Notes: generated by a model not told the origin, from the letters alone. A stretch of DNA of 64,000 nucleotides from Klenkia brasiliensis (GCF_900100695.1 NZ_FNCF01000001.1:186001-250000); one strand, 5' to 3'. Positions 14,727-25,747 are shown, numbered from the stretch's first letter. Numbers and translations are program-made.

Positions 14727-14759
14727 GTGACGCGGGCCACCGTCCGCGTCACGGACGGT
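14727..14759 (-). terminator. Overlapping alternative hairpins after the glycosylphosphotransferase gene
   Basis: GTGACGCGG (14727-14735) pairs with CCGCGTCAC (14744-14752). ACCGTCCG (14739-14746) pairs with CGGACGGT (14752-14759). The two stems share bases and cannot form together. The position, 40-70 bases past the stop at 14798, fits a terminator; mutual exclusion also allows attenuation. Confidence 0.45.
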
Positions 14760-14797
14760 CGTGTCGTGACCGAGAGGCGCTCCACCGCGACGGGCGG

Positions 14798-16519
14798 TCA
14801 GTAGGCCCCGGACCCCGCCACCACCGCCCGGGCGGTGCGGAACAGGATCGACAGGTCCCGGCCGACCGACCAGTTGTCCACGTAGCGGACGTCGAGCTCC
14901 ACGGTCTCGGCCCAGCTGAGGTCCGACCGGCCGCTGACCTGCCACAGCCCGGTGACCCCGGGCCGCACCAGGAGCCGGCGCTGCATGTCCGGCCCGTAGG
15001 TGGCCACCTCGACGGGCAGCGCAGGACGGGGCCCGACCAGCGACATCTCGCCCCGCAGCACGTTCACCAGCTGCGGCAGCTCGTCCAGCGACCAGCGGCG
15101 CAGCAGCTGACCGGTCCGGGTCACCCGCGGGTCGGTGCGCATCTTGAACAGCACCCCGTTGCCCTCGTCGACGGTCGCCAGCTCCTCGACGCGGGTGTCG
15201 GCCCCGACGGTCATGCTGCGGAACTTGAGCACGTCGAAGACCCGGCCGTGCCGGCCCACCCGCGCCTGCCGGTAGAGCACCGGGCCGCCGTCCTCCCGCT
15301 TGACCGCGACGGCGAGGGCCAGCAGCAGGGGCGAGAGCAGCGCGAGGCCGACGAACGCCGCGCCGCGGTCCAGGGCGGACTTGGCCAGCCGGCGCAGCCC
15401 CCGGTACGAGGGCTCCATGATCTGCACGACCGGGAAGCTGATGGTGGGCCGGACCTCGAGGCGGTCGACCGCCACCTCGACCAGACCCGGCGCCAGCAGC
15501 ACCTCGATGTTGGTGCCCTCCAGCCGCCAGGCCAGCTGGCGCAGGTAGGAGGCACCGCCCTCGCTGGCCGCGGCCACCATCACGGCGTCGGCGCGGGCCT
15601 GGTCGAGCACGGCCGGCACGTGGTCCAGACCGCCGAGCACGGGGACGTCGATGCGGGCCAGCCCGCCGGCGGCCCCGGGGTCGGGCACGCAGGCGCCGAC
15701 GACGGTCCACCCGGAGGTGGCGTCGCGGCGCAGCCGGTCGGCGATGTCGACCAGCGCACCCTCGCGGCCCACCAGGACCACGCGCTTGCCCATCAGCCCA
15801 CGCCGCCGCCGTCCGTGCATCCGGGCCCGGGCGACCCGACGGCCCAGGACGGTGAGCCCGGCGCCGACGACCACGGCGAGCACGACGTCCGTCGTCCCCC
15901 AGGACCACGGGCCGGTGAGCGACTCGGCCACCGCGAGCGCGGCGACCAGCCCGGTGGCGGCGACCAGCACCCGCCGGTACTCCTGCGTGCCGGCGCCGAA
16001 GTACGCCTCGCGGTAGGCACCGGCGAGCTGCAGCGCCACCGACCACCCCAGGGCCGAGACCAGCAGGGGCACCGGGCCCGGCTGCAGGTCGGCGGCCAGC
16101 AGGACGGCGACGACGAGGGCGAGGCCGTCCAGCAGCACCAGGCCGCCGAGGTAGGCCGACAGCCACTCCGGGGTCCGGCGGCGGCGCGCCGACAGCGGGT
16201 CGTACATCGGGAGGTCGGACAGCGTGCCGCGGGTGACGTCCCCCGCGCGCCGGCGGGGCAGCTCCCGGGCGCCGGCGGTGGGCACGCCCGACGGCGTGGC
16301 CGGCACCGCGGGTCGCCCGCGGACCGGGCGGACGGAGTCGACGCCGAGGGCCCCGTCGGCGAGCAGTCCCTGCGCGGCGGCCTCGGCGGCCTCGGCGGCG
16401 GCCTCGGCCAGCTCGGCGGCGTGCGCCTCGCGGGCGCGCCGCACCACGTCGTCGACGGGCCGGGCCGGCTGCGCGCTGCCGTCGGGCTGCTCGGGCCCCT
16501 GCAGCTCAGGTGCGGACAC
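14798..16519 (-). CDS. Exopolysaccharide polyprenyl glycosylphosphotransferase (initiating sugar transferase)
   Basis: A 573-residue WbaP/WcaJ-type enzyme that transfers a sugar-1-phosphate to undecaprenyl phosphate, the first step of an exopolysaccharide repeat unit. A long Ala/Glu-rich cytoplasmic N-terminus (about 115 residues) precedes four or so membrane helices (about 120-215). A Rossmann-like CoA-binding-type domain (KRVVLVGREGALVDIADRLRR) follows, then a fifth helix (AAFVGLALLSPLLLALAVAV). The catalytic bacterial-transferase domain has KREDGGPVLYRQ, FDVLKFRSM, WSLDELPQLVNVL, MSLVGPRPALP and RPGVTGLWQVSGRSDLSW. No other glycosyltransferases are nearby, so the polymer cluster lies elsewhere. 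Confidence 0.93.
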   Translation of the reverse strand: MSAPELQGPEQPDGSAQPARPVDDVVRRAREAHAAELAEAAAEAAEAAAQGLLADGALGVDSVRPVRGRPAVPATPSGVPTAGARELPRRRAGDVTRGTLSDLPMYDPLSARRRRTPEWLSAYLGGLVLLDGLALVVAVLLAADLQPGPVPLLVSALGWSVALQLAGAYREAYFGAGTQEYRRVLVAATGLVAALAVAESLTGPWSWGTTDVVLAVVVGAGLTVLGRRVARARMHGRRRRGLMGKRVVLVGREGALVDIADRLRRDATSGWTVVGACVPDPGAAGGLARIDVPVLGGLDHVPAVLDQARADAVMVAAASEGGASYLRQLAWRLEGTNIEVLLAPGLVEVAVDRLEVRPTISFPVVQIMEPSYRGLRRLAKSALDRGAAFVGLALLSPLLLALAVAVKREDGGPVLYRQARVGRHGRVFDVLKFRSMTVGADTRVEELATVDEGNGVLFKMRTDPRVTRTGQLLRRWSLDELPQLVNVLRGEMSLVGPRPALPVEVATYGPDMQRRLLVRPGVTGLWQVSGRSDLSWAETVELDVRYVDNWSVGRDLSILFRTARAVVAGSGAY

Positions 16520-16625
16520 GGTGCGTCCCGGGGCGGGGTCGGCAGCGGTTCACCTGTCGACCGTCGGCCGTTGCGCCGCCGGGGTCAACGCGGGACGGGC
16601 CCGCCTCACCCGGGAGGGGGACGCC

Positions 16626-17276
16626 TCAGGACCGCGGGTGGACGACGTTCTGCGCGGCCTCGAGGCCCTTCTCCAGCAGCAGCTCGGCGGCGTCGGCGGC
16701 CTCGCCCACGAGCAGGTCGAGGGTCTTGCGCTCGGTGGCCGAGAAGTCCTTGAGCACGAAGTCGGCGGGGTCCTGGCGGCCCGGCGGCCGACCGATGCCG
16801 ACGCGGACGCGGAGGTAGTCGCGGGTGCCGGTGGACCGGGAGATGGAGCGCAGACCGTTGTGCCCGCCCTCGCCACCGCCCCGCTTGAGCCGGACCACGT
16901 CGAAGTCCAGGTCGAGCTCGTCGTGCACGACGACCAGGCAGGTGGGGTCGATGGAGTGGTAGTCCAGCAGGCCCTTCACCGGGCCGCCGGACTCGTTCAT
17001 GTAGGTGCTCGGCTGGGCGAGGACCACCCGGCGCCCGGCCAGCCGGCCGTCGCCCGACGCCGACCGGGCCCGCGGGCCCTTGCCCGGGGAGAGCTTGACG
17101 CCGGCGCGGGCGGCCAGCTCGGCCAGCACCATCGCGCCGACGTTGTGCCGGTTGCCGGCGTAGCCGGGGCCGGGGTTGCCCAGCCCGACGACCAGGAAGG
17201 GCCCGGCGGGGGGCTCCGGGGACGCCGCAGGGGCGCCGGCGGTGCCGGCGCCCCTGCGGGTCGTGCTCTCGGTCAA
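16626..17276 (-). CDS. pth: Peptidyl-tRNA hydrolase
   Basis: Recycles tRNA by hydrolysing peptidyl-tRNA dropped from ribosomes, 216 residues. Hallmarks are FLVVGLGNPGPGYAGNRHNVG (catalytic His in the NRHN motif, about residue 44), QPSTYMNESGGPV, VVHDELDLDF and RGGGEGGHNGLRSI. The only in-frame start before the conserved core is TTG at 17276, giving an unusual 27-residue low-complexity extension. It lies 8 bp after rplY, the pairing found in many actinobacteria. Confidence 0.96.
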   Translation of the reverse strand: MTESTTRRGAGTAGAPAASPEPPAGPFLVVGLGNPGPGYAGNRHNVGAMVLAELAARAGVKLSPGKGPRARSASGDGRLAGRRVVLAQPSTYMNESGGPVKGLLDYHSIDPTCLVVVHDELDLDFDVVRLKRGGGEGGHNGLRSISRSTGTRDYLRVRVGIGRPPGRQDPADFVLKDFSATERKTLDLLVGEAADAAELLLEKGLEAAQNVVHPRS

Positions 17277-17284
17277 CGGACCGC

Positions 17285-17980
17285 TCAGTCGTCCGACGAG
17301 TTCTCGGCGGCGTCCATCGACTCGCCGCTGCCCTGGTCGGAGGGCTCGGGCACGACGTCGCCGTCCTCGTCGGACTCGTCGCGCTCGATGCCCGCAGCGG
17401 CCTCGGCCTCGGCCAGCTCGGCCTCGAGCGCCTCGGCGGTCGGGGCCGCGAGGAAGCCGATGACCTGGGCCTCGGGGTCGGTGAGCAGGCTGGCGCCCTC
17501 GGGCAGCTGCAGGTCGGCGGCGCTGATGCCCTCGCCGGCCGCGCGGCCCTCGACGTCGACCTCGATCGTCTCGGGGATCGAGGTGGCGGGCACCTCGATG
17601 GAGACGGTGTTGAGCTCGAAGTTGGTGATGGTCTCGGGGGCCACGTCGCCGGTGACGGTGACGGGGACGTCGACGGTGACCTTCTCGCCGCGGCGGACGA
17701 TGAGCAGGTCGACGTGCTCGTGGACCCGGGTCAGCGGGTCGCGCTGCACGGCCTTGGTCAGCGCGAGCTGCTCCTTGCCGTCCAGGACGACGGTCAGCAG
17801 CACGTTGGTGCCGCCGTTGCGCAGCGCCGCGGCGAACTCGCGGGCCGGCAGGGACAGGTGGACGACGTCCTGGCCGTGCCCGTAGAGGACGGCGGGGATC
17901 CGGCCGGCGCGCCGGGTGCGGCGGGCGCTGCCCTTGCCGAACTCGGTGCGGGTCTCGGCCTCGAGACGGAAATCAGCCAC
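17285..17980 (-). CDS. rplY: 50S ribosomal protein L25 (CTC family)
   Basis: A 231-residue 5S rRNA-binding protein of the long general-stress (CTC/TL5) type. The N-terminal L25 domain (ETRTEFGKGSARRTRRAGRIPAVLYGHG) spans about residues 8-95 and the C-terminal TL5 beta domain about 98-185. An acidic disordered tail ends the protein. The GTG at 17980 follows a GAGGAG site 9 nt upstream. A -10-like TAGGGT near 18105 suggests its own promoter with a leader of about 120 nt. Next gene is pth. Confidence 0.96.
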   Translation of the reverse strand: MADFRLEAETRTEFGKGSARRTRRAGRIPAVLYGHGQDVVHLSLPAREFAAALRNGGTNVLLTVVLDGKEQLALTKAVQRDPLTRVHEHVDLLIVRRGEKVTVDVPVTVTGDVAPETITNFELNTVSIEVPATSIPETIEVDVEGRAAGEGISAADLQLPEGASLLTDPEAQVIGFLAAPTAEALEAELAEAEAAAGIERDESDEDGDVVPEPSDQGSGESMDAAENSSDD

Positions 17981-18114
17981 GGTGGTGTGCTCCTCGCAGA
18001 TCAGCTGGTGGGTGCCGGCGCACGACGGGCGGCACACCTGCTGGAGGCACACGCACGTCGATCACGGAGCGGACGCTCCCTCGCCGGGCAACAGCCGCAC
18101 ACCCTACCCCAGCG

Positions 18115-19095
18115 TCAGGAGGCGCCGTCGAAGAGGCTGGTCACCGAACCGTCCTCGAAGACCTCCTTGATCGCCCGGGCGAGCAGCGGGGCGATGGAGA
18201 GCACGGTGAGCTTGTCGAACTGCCGCTCCGGGGGGACCGGCAGGGTGTTGGTGATCAGCACCTCGGCGGCCCGGCTGTTCTTCAGCCGGTCGACCGCCGG
18301 CCCGGACAGCACGCCGTGCGTGGCGGCGATGACGACGTCGGCGGCGCCCTCGTTGAAGAGGGTCTCGGCGGCCTTGGTGATCGTGCCGCCGGTGTCGATC
18401 ATGTCGTCGACCAGGATGCAGACCCGGCCCTTGACCTCGCCGACCACGCGGTTGGCGACGACCTCGTTGGGCCGGGTGACGTCGCGGGTCTTGTGGATGA
18501 AGGCCAGCGGGGTGCCGCCGAGCTTGTCCGACCAGCGCTCGGAGACCCGGACCCGGCCCGAGTCCGGCGAGACGACGGTCAGGTCGCGGTCACCCCACTT
18601 GCGCTTGACCTCCTCGATGAGCAGGTCCATCGCGAACAGGTGGTCGACCGGCCCGTCGAAGAAGCCCTGCACCTGCGCGGTGTGCAGGTCCACCGACATG
18701 AGCCGGTCGGCACCCGCGGTCTTGAACAGGTCGGCCACCAGCCGGGCGGAGATGGGCTCGCGGCCGCGGTGCTTCTTGTCCTGGCGGGCGTAGGGGAAGA
18801 ACGGGGCGACGACGGTGATCCGCTTGGCCGAGGCGCGCTTGGCGGCGTCGACCATGAGCAGCGACTCCATCAGCCAGGTGTTCACCGGCGAGGTGTGGCT
18901 CTGCACGATGAAGGCGTCCGAGCCGCGGACGGACTCCTCGAACCGTACGTAGAGCTCGCCGTTGGCGAACTCGTAGCTCGAGGTGGGCGTGGGTGCGACA
19001 CCGAGGTGACCGCCGATCTCGTCGGCGAGCTCCGGGAAGGCCCGGCCGCTGAACAGCATCAGGCTCTTGGTCGGCGTCTGCGTGATCGCGCTCAT
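18115..19095 (-). CDS. prs: Ribose-phosphate pyrophosphokinase (PRPP synthetase)
   Basis: Makes 5-phosphoribosyl-1-pyrophosphate from ribose 5-phosphate and ATP for purine, pyrimidine, His, Trp and NAD synthesis; 326 residues. Hallmarks are SGRAFPELADEI, FANGELYVRFEESVRG, FFPYARQDKKHRGREPISARLVA, the metal-binding VDLHTAQVQGFF, and the PRPP-binding loop CILVDDMIDTGGTI. ATG 19095 overlaps the glmU stop (ATGA), so expression is coupled to cell-wall precursor synthesis, an arrangement shared with mycobacteria. Confidence 0.98.
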   Translation of the reverse strand: MSAITQTPTKSLMLFSGRAFPELADEIGGHLGVAPTPTSSYEFANGELYVRFEESVRGSDAFIVQSHTSPVNTWLMESLLMVDAAKRASAKRITVVAPFFPYARQDKKHRGREPISARLVADLFKTAGADRLMSVDLHTAQVQGFFDGPVDHLFAMDLLIEEVKRKWGDRDLTVVSPDSGRVRVSERWSDKLGGTPLAFIHKTRDVTRPNEVVANRVVGEVKGRVCILVDDMIDTGGTITKAAETLFNEGAADVVIAATHGVLSGPAVDRLKNSRAAEVLITNTLPVPPERQFDKLTVLSIAPLLARAIKEVFEDGSVTSLFDGAS

Positions 19096-20555
19096 GACTC
19101 GGTCCCCTGGGCGTCGTCGGAGGTCCTGCGGGTGGCCGCCTCGGCTGCCGCGGCCGCCGCCGTCCCCGGCCGACGTCGGCCCACCCACCCTGCCACATTC
19201 CGCTGGGTGGCCCGGGCCACACCCATGGCCCCCGGGGGGACGTCGGAGGTGATCACCGACCCGGCCGCGGTGTAGGCGCCGTCCCCGACGGTGACCGGCG
19301 CGACGAACATGTTGTCGGCGCCGGTGCGGGCGTGCGAGCCGATCGTGGTGCGGTGCTTGGCGACGCCGTCGTAGTTGACGAAGACCGTGGCCGCCCCGAT
19401 GTTGGTGCCCTCGCCGATGGTGGCGTCGCCGACGTAGGACAGGTGCGGGATCTTCGACCCCTCCCCGACCTCGGCGTTCTTGGTCTCCACGAAGGTGCCG
19501 ACCTTGGCCCCGCGCGCCAGCCGGGTGCCCGGCCGCAGGTAGGCGAAGGGGCCGACGGACACCTCGGGGCCGACGACGGCGAGCTCGGCGTGCGTGCGCA
19601 CCACTCGCGCGCCCTCCCCCACCTCGGTGTCGGTCAGCGTGCTGTCCGGCCCGACCTCGGCGCCGGCGGCCACCACGGTGGCGCCCAGCAGCTGCACGCC
19701 CGGGTGCAGCACGGCATCCTGGCCGACCTCCACGGTGACGTCGACCCAGGTGGTCGCCGGGTCGACGACGGTCACGCCGGACCGCATGAGGTCGTCGAGC
19801 ACCCGGTCGTTGAGCGTGCGCCGCCGGGCGGCGAGCTCGCGACGGTCGTTGCAGCCCAGGGTGTCCTCGGCGTCGGCGGCCCGGTGCCCGCCGACCTGCG
19901 CGCCGTCGCCGACCAGCAGCCCGAGGACGTCGGTCAGGTACTGCTCGCCCTGGTCGTTGGCCGCGCCGACCCGGGCCAGCGCCGCCCGCACCGCGGCGGC
20001 GTCGCCGAGGTAGACCCCGGCGTTGACCTCGGTGATGGTCCGCTGCTCGGGGGTCGCGTCGCGCTCCTCGACGATGGCGGTGACCCGGCCCCCGCCGTCG
20101 CGGACGATGCGGCCCAGCCCGGTGGGGTCGGGCACGGCCGCGGTGAGCACCGTGAGCACGTCGCCGGCACCGAGGTGCGCGTCGACCAGCGCCTGGACGG
20201 TGCTGGCCCGCAGCAGCGGGGCGTCGCCGTTGACGATGAGCACCGGGCCGGCCAGGTCGGTGAGGGTGTCCAGGGCCAGCGCCGCGGCGTGGCCCGAGCC
20301 GTTCTGCTGCTCCTGCACCACCGTGCGGGCGTGCGGGGCGATGCCGGCCAGGTGCGCCTCGACCTGGTCGCGGCCGGAGCCGACGACCACCACGGTGGCC
20401 GCCGCACCCAGCGGCTGCGCCGCGGCCAGCACGTGGCCGAGCATGCTGCGCCCGCCCAGGGGGTGCAGCACCTTCGGCGTGCGGGACCGCATGCGCGTCC
20501 CCTGTCCGGCCGCCAGCACGACGACGGCGCTGACGGGCTGAGCGGGCTGTGCCAA
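19092..20555 (-). CDS. glmU: Bifunctional GlmU: N-acetylglucosamine-1-phosphate uridyltransferase / glucosamine-1-phosphate acetyltransferase
   Basis: A 487-residue enzyme making UDP-GlcNAc for peptidoglycan. The N-terminal uridyltransferase domain starts VVVLAAGQGTRMRSRTPKVLH (residues 10-30). The C-terminal left-handed beta-helix has PFAYLRPGTRLARGAKVGTFVE, KIPHLSYVGDATIG and NIGAATVFVNYDG. The likely start is TTG at 20555 with GGGGAG 6 nt upstream; no ATG/GTG is available in the right place. It overlaps prs. A tRNA-Gln lies just upstream on the same strand. Confidence 0.97.
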   Translation of the reverse strand: MAQPAQPVSAVVVLAAGQGTRMRSRTPKVLHPLGGRSMLGHVLAAAQPLGAAATVVVVGSGRDQVEAHLAGIAPHARTVVQEQQNGSGHAAALALDTLTDLAGPVLIVNGDAPLLRASTVQALVDAHLGAGDVLTVLTAAVPDPTGLGRIVRDGGGRVTAIVEERDATPEQRTITEVNAGVYLGDAAAVRAALARVGAANDQGEQYLTDVLGLLVGDGAQVGGHRAADAEDTLGCNDRRELAARRRTLNDRVLDDLMRSGVTVVDPATTWVDVTVEVGQDAVLHPGVQLLGATVVAAGAEVGPDSTLTDTEVGEGARVVRTHAELAVVGPEVSVGPFAYLRPGTRLARGAKVGTFVETKNAEVGEGSKIPHLSYVGDATIGEGTNIGAATVFVNYDGVAKHRTTIGSHARTGADNMFVAPVTVGDGAYTAAGSVITSDVPPGAMGVARATQRNVAGWVGRRRPGTAAAAAAEAATRRTSDDAQGTES

Positions 20556-20586
20556 CGGATCTCCCCTGGACGACTCGGCGGACCAG

Positions 20587-20659
20587 CTGGGGGACTCGGA
20601 CTCGAACCGAGACTGCACGGCTCCAAAGGCCGGCGGGCTGCCGATTACCCCATCCCCCA
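20587..20659 (-). tRNA. tRNA-Gln (anticodon TTG)
   Basis: A 73-nt cloverleaf. The 7-bp acceptor stem is TGGGGGA with TCCCCCA. The anticodon loop is CTTTGGA with anticodon TTG, closed by CGGC/GCCG-type pairs. The T arm is CTCGG-TTCGAGT-CCGAG, and the discriminator is G. The 3' CCA is not encoded. It lies between ispE and glmU on the same strand. Confidence 0.95.
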
Positions 20660-20662
20660 CGA

Positions 20663-20680
20663 CCCCGGGCACGCCCGGGG
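20663..20680 (-). terminator. Hairpin between ispE and tRNA-Gln
   Basis: CCCCGGGC and GCCCGGGG form an 8-bp stem with a 2-nt loop immediately before the tRNA 5' end. It could terminate the rpfB-ksgA-ispE transcript or be part of the tRNA precursor leader. Confidence 0.4.
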
Positions 20681-20688
20681 ACCGCCCG

Positions 20689-20694
20689 AGCCTA
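20689..20694 (-). promoter_or_regulatory. Possible -10 box for tRNA-Gln
   Basis: TAGGCT on the minus strand about 30 nt before the mature tRNA 5' end. Same sequence as the eno -10. No -35 recognised. Confidence 0.35.
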
Positions 20695-20742
20695 GGGCGC
20701 GGTGGGGTGCGGGGCGACCACGACCCGGGACCGCCCGGGGGG

Positions 20743-21696
20743 TCAGCCGGCCAGCCGGGCGCCCGGCACGGGGCCGTGGACGGCGTGCACCGCCCGGAAC
20801 GCCCCGCCGGCCGCGAGCGCCGCGGCCGCCGCCTGCGCGGCGTCGGCGTCGGGCAGCAGCCCGGCCACCGTCGGCCCGGACCCGCTGACCAGCACGCCCA
20901 GGCAGCCGGCGGCGGTCATCTCCCCCAGGGCCCGCCGCAGCTCCGGCCGCAGGTGCACCGCCGGGGCCTGCAGGTCGTTGGCCAGCACCCCCGCCAGCTC
21001 GGCCGCGTCCCCGCCGCGCAGCGCGGTGAGCACGTCGTCGGCCGGCCCGGCGACCGACGCCGGCGGCAGGTCCCCGGTGTCGCGGAGCCGGTCGAGCTCG
21101 CGGTAGACCGTCGGCGTCGCCAGGCCGTCACCGGCGATGCCCAGCACCCAGTCGGTGCGGTGCCGCGACAGCACCGGCGACAGCTGCTCCCCGCGGCCGG
21201 TGCCCAGCGCCGTCCCGCCGACCAGGCTGAACGGGACGTCGCTGCCCAGCCGCGCGGCCAGGCCGGCCAGGTCACCGCGGGTGCAGTGCGTGCCCCACAG
21301 CGCGTCGAGGGCCACCAGGGCGGCGGCGGCGTCGGCGGACCCGCCGGCGAGCCCGGCGGCGGCCGGGATCGACTTGTCGACGTGCAGTGCGGCGTCGGCG
21401 GGGACGCCCGCGTGCCGGGCCAGCAGCTCGGCGGCCTGCCAGACCAGGTTGCGGGAGTCGGTCGGCACCGACCCGTCGGCGCCCTCGCCGGTGACGGTGA
21501 CCGACAGGCCGTCGTCGGGCCAGACCGTGACGGAGTCCAGCAGCGACACCGCGAGGTAGACGGTGGTCAGCTCGTGGAAGCCGTCGGCGCGCAGCGGGCC
21601 GACCCCGAGGTGGACGTTGACCTTCGCGGGGGCGTGCGCGGTGACCGACCCGTCCCCGTGGATCCGCCCGGGGCCTCCGGCGGTCGAGTGCGGCAT
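20743..21696 (-). CDS. ispE: 4-diphosphocytidyl-2-C-methyl-D-erythritol kinase
   Basis: GHMP kinase of the non-mevalonate (MEP) isoprenoid pathway, 317 residues. Hallmarks are APAKVNVHLGVGPLRADGFHEL, the ATP-binding glycine-rich loop IPAAAGLAGGSADAAAAL, SDVPFSLVGGTALGTGRGE and the C-terminal VSGSGPTVAGLLPD. ATG 21696 lies 4 bp after the ksgA stop. The roughly 18-residue leader (MPHSTAGGPG...) before the core is not conserved. Operon rpfB-ksgA-ispE as in mycobacteria. Confidence 0.97.
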   Translation of the reverse strand: MPHSTAGGPGRIHGDGSVTAHAPAKVNVHLGVGPLRADGFHELTTVYLAVSLLDSVTVWPDDGLSVTVTGEGADGSVPTDSRNLVWQAAELLARHAGVPADAALHVDKSIPAAAGLAGGSADAAAALVALDALWGTHCTRGDLAGLAARLGSDVPFSLVGGTALGTGRGEQLSPVLSRHRTDWVLGIAGDGLATPTVYRELDRLRDTGDLPPASVAGPADDVLTALRGGDAAELAGVLANDLQAPAVHLRPELRRALGEMTAAGCLGVLVSGSGPTVAGLLPDADAAQAAAAALAAGGAFRAVHAVHGPVPGARLAG

Positions 21697-21700
21697 GGCC

Positions 21701-23959
<2,259 letters not shown>

Positions 23960-24802
23960 TCAGCCCGCCAACGCGGGGGCCGAGTGCCGGACCGGGCGCA
24001 GCCAGCTGACCAGGAACCAGGCCACCGCCAGCCCCGCCGTCACGGCCGAGAACCCCCCGGCGACGAGGGCGACCGGCAGCAGGTCCACCCCGTCGGTCAC
24101 CCGGTCGCCCAGGTCGACCCCGGCGACCAGCAGCAGCGCGCCCAGCGGCAGCAGCGCCACCGTGCTGGCGGCGGCGACCACGAGGTGCGCGGTCCAGGTG
24201 CGCAGGGCCTCGTCGACGGGGACGTCGGACCCCTCCGCGGCGAGCGGGCGCACCACCAGCCGGAGCAGTGCCGCCTCGGCCAGCACCCACGCCAGGGCCG
24301 GTGCCGCCAGCGCGGCCACGGCGACCCCGTCGCGCAGGGACCCGGCGTGCCACAGCGCACCGGCGGCCACCAGCTCGCCCACCACCGCCCCGCGCATCGT
24401 CCACAGCAGCACCGGCGAGATCTGCTCGCCCCGGCGCGGCCGCCGGCCACCCGCCGCCCACCGCGGTCGCGGCCGGGTCGCCTCGGCCAGCAGGACGCCG
24501 ATGAGCAGGCCGGTCACCAGCGCCGGCAGCCACAGGAACACGGAGGCCTCGGCGAAGAACGCCACGCTCACGCCGACGAGCACCAGGCCGAGCAGGAAGC
24601 CCAGCTGCCGCACCCGCCGGCCGTGCCGCGCCTGGCGGGCGAGCACCGCGGCCCCCGCCTCGGACGGCGGCACCAGCTCCACCGAGCCCCCGGCCACCAG
24701 CCGGCGGTCGGCCGCCCGCGACCACGCCCGGGCCAGCAGGCCCGAGGGCACCATCACGGCGATGAACAGCACGACGGCGATGAGGCGACCCACGGTGTTC
24801 AT
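23960..24802 (-). CDS. Multi-pass membrane protein of unknown function
   Basis: A 280-residue protein with about six or seven helices: LIAVVLFIAVMVPSGLLA near the start, FLLGLVLVGVSVAFF, FLWLPALVTGLLIGVLL, and pairs in the C-terminal half (VVAAASTVALLPLGALLLVAG, LLPVALVAGGFSAVTAGLAVAWFLVS). Cytoplasmic loops are Arg-rich. No family was recognised. The ATG at 24802 is preceded by a hairpin whose loop holds the ribosome site (24803-24821). It lies between tatD and rpfB on the same strand. Confidence 0.7.
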   Translation of the reverse strand: MNTVGRLIAVVLFIAVMVPSGLLARAWSRAADRRLVAGGSVELVPPSEAGAAVLARQARHGRRVRQLGFLLGLVLVGVSVAFFAEASVFLWLPALVTGLLIGVLLAEATRPRPRWAAGGRRPRRGEQISPVLLWTMRGAVVGELVAAGALWHAGSLRDGVAVAALAAPALAWVLAEAALLRLVVRPLAAEGSDVPVDEALRTWTAHLVVAAASTVALLPLGALLLVAGVDLGDRVTDGVDLLPVALVAGGFSAVTAGLAVAWFLVSWLRPVRHSAPALAG

Positions 24803-24821
24803 TGTGGTCCTTCCGACCACA
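24803..24821 (-). promoter_or_regulatory. Hairpin presenting the ribosome-binding site in its loop
   Basis: TGTGGTC and GACCACA pair over 7 bp around a 5-nt loop directly before the ATG at 24802. On the mRNA the purine run GGAAGGA spans the loop and stem, so folding would hold or expose the ribosome site. Confidence 0.45.
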
Positions 24822-24871
24822 CCGCGGCCACGTGCGGTTCCTGCGCCGGTCGGCGCCCCGCGGGCGGCGGC

Positions 24872-25747
24872 TCAGTCCTGCCAGGGGCCGAAGACGCGCT
24901 CGGCGGTCGCGGTCAGGGTGTCGCACAGCTGCGCGAGGTCGGTGCCGGTCACCTCGGCCAGCGCCCGGACCGTGTGCGGCACGAGCCTGGACGCGTTGGG
25001 CCGACCGCGGTGCGGGACGGGGGTCAGGAAGGGGCTGTCGGTCTCGACCAGCAGCTGGTCGACCGGGGCGATCGCCGCGGCCTCGCGCAGGTAGCCGGCG
25101 TTCCCGAAGGTCAGCGTGCCGGCGAAGGACAGCACCGCCCCCCGGTCCAGGCACTGCCTTGCGAACGCGGCGTCGCCGGAGAAGCAGTGGAACACCGTGT
25201 GCTCGGGCAGGCCCTCGTCGTCGAGCACCCGCAGGATCTCCGCGTGCGCGTCCCGGTCGTGGATGACCAGCGCGATGCCGTGCCGCTTGGCGATCCCGAT
25301 GTGCGCCCGGAAGGACTCCTCCTGGGCGTCCCAGCCCTCGGGGCCGGTGCGGAACCGGTCCAGGCCGGTCTCCCCCACCGCGCGGACCCGCGGCTGCGCC
25401 GCCAGCCGGTCGATCTCGGCCAACGCCTCGGGGGTGGCCGCGCCGGAGCCGGCCTCGTTGGGGTGCAGCGCGACCGCGGCCAGCACCGACGGGTGCCGCG
25501 CCGCCAGCTCGGCCGACCACCGCGAGCTGACGACGTCGACGCCCACCTGCACCAGCCGCGGGACGCCGACGGCGGCCGCCGCGGCGATCTCGGCATCCAC
25601 CTCGGCGTCGGTGGGCGTGCGGCCCTCCCCGCCGACGGCGATGTCGAAGTGGGTGTGGCTGTCCAGCGCCGGGGCGGGCAACGGCTCCGGCGACGGCGGC
25701 GGCGGCTCGCCCCGCTTGTTCGCCCGCGAGGACGCCGACCGGCTCAC
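24872..25747 (-). CDS. tatD: TatD family metal-dependent DNase
   Basis: A 291-residue TIM-barrel hydrolase; relatives are 3'-5' exonucleases in DNA quality control. The metal-ligand motifs of the family are seen: [35 protein letters not shown] and the final [11 protein letters not shown]. The first 26 residues are a low-complexity extension. The GTG start overlaps the metG stop (GTGA), so the two are coupled, as in mycobacteria. Confidence 0.95.
   Translation of the reverse strand: MSRSASSRANKRGEPPPPSPEPLPAPALDSHTHFDIAVGGEGRTPTDAEVDAEIAAAAAVGVPRLVQVGVDVVSSRWSAELAARHPSVLAAVALHPNEAGSGAATPEALAEIDRLAAQPRVRAVGETGLDRFRTGPEGWDAQEESFRAHIGIAKRHGIALVIHDRDAHAEILRVLDDEGLPEHTVFHCFSGDAAFARQCLDRGAVLSFAGTLTFGNAGYLREAAAIAPVDQLLVETDSPFLTPVPHRGRPNASRLVPHTVRALAEVTGTDLAQLCDTLTATAERVFGPWQD

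Noticed and set aside
18066-18079. GGAGCG-GA-CGCTCC stem between prs and rplY as a terminator.
   Set aside because: Only 6 bp with a 2-nt loop in GC-rich DNA; too weak to call.
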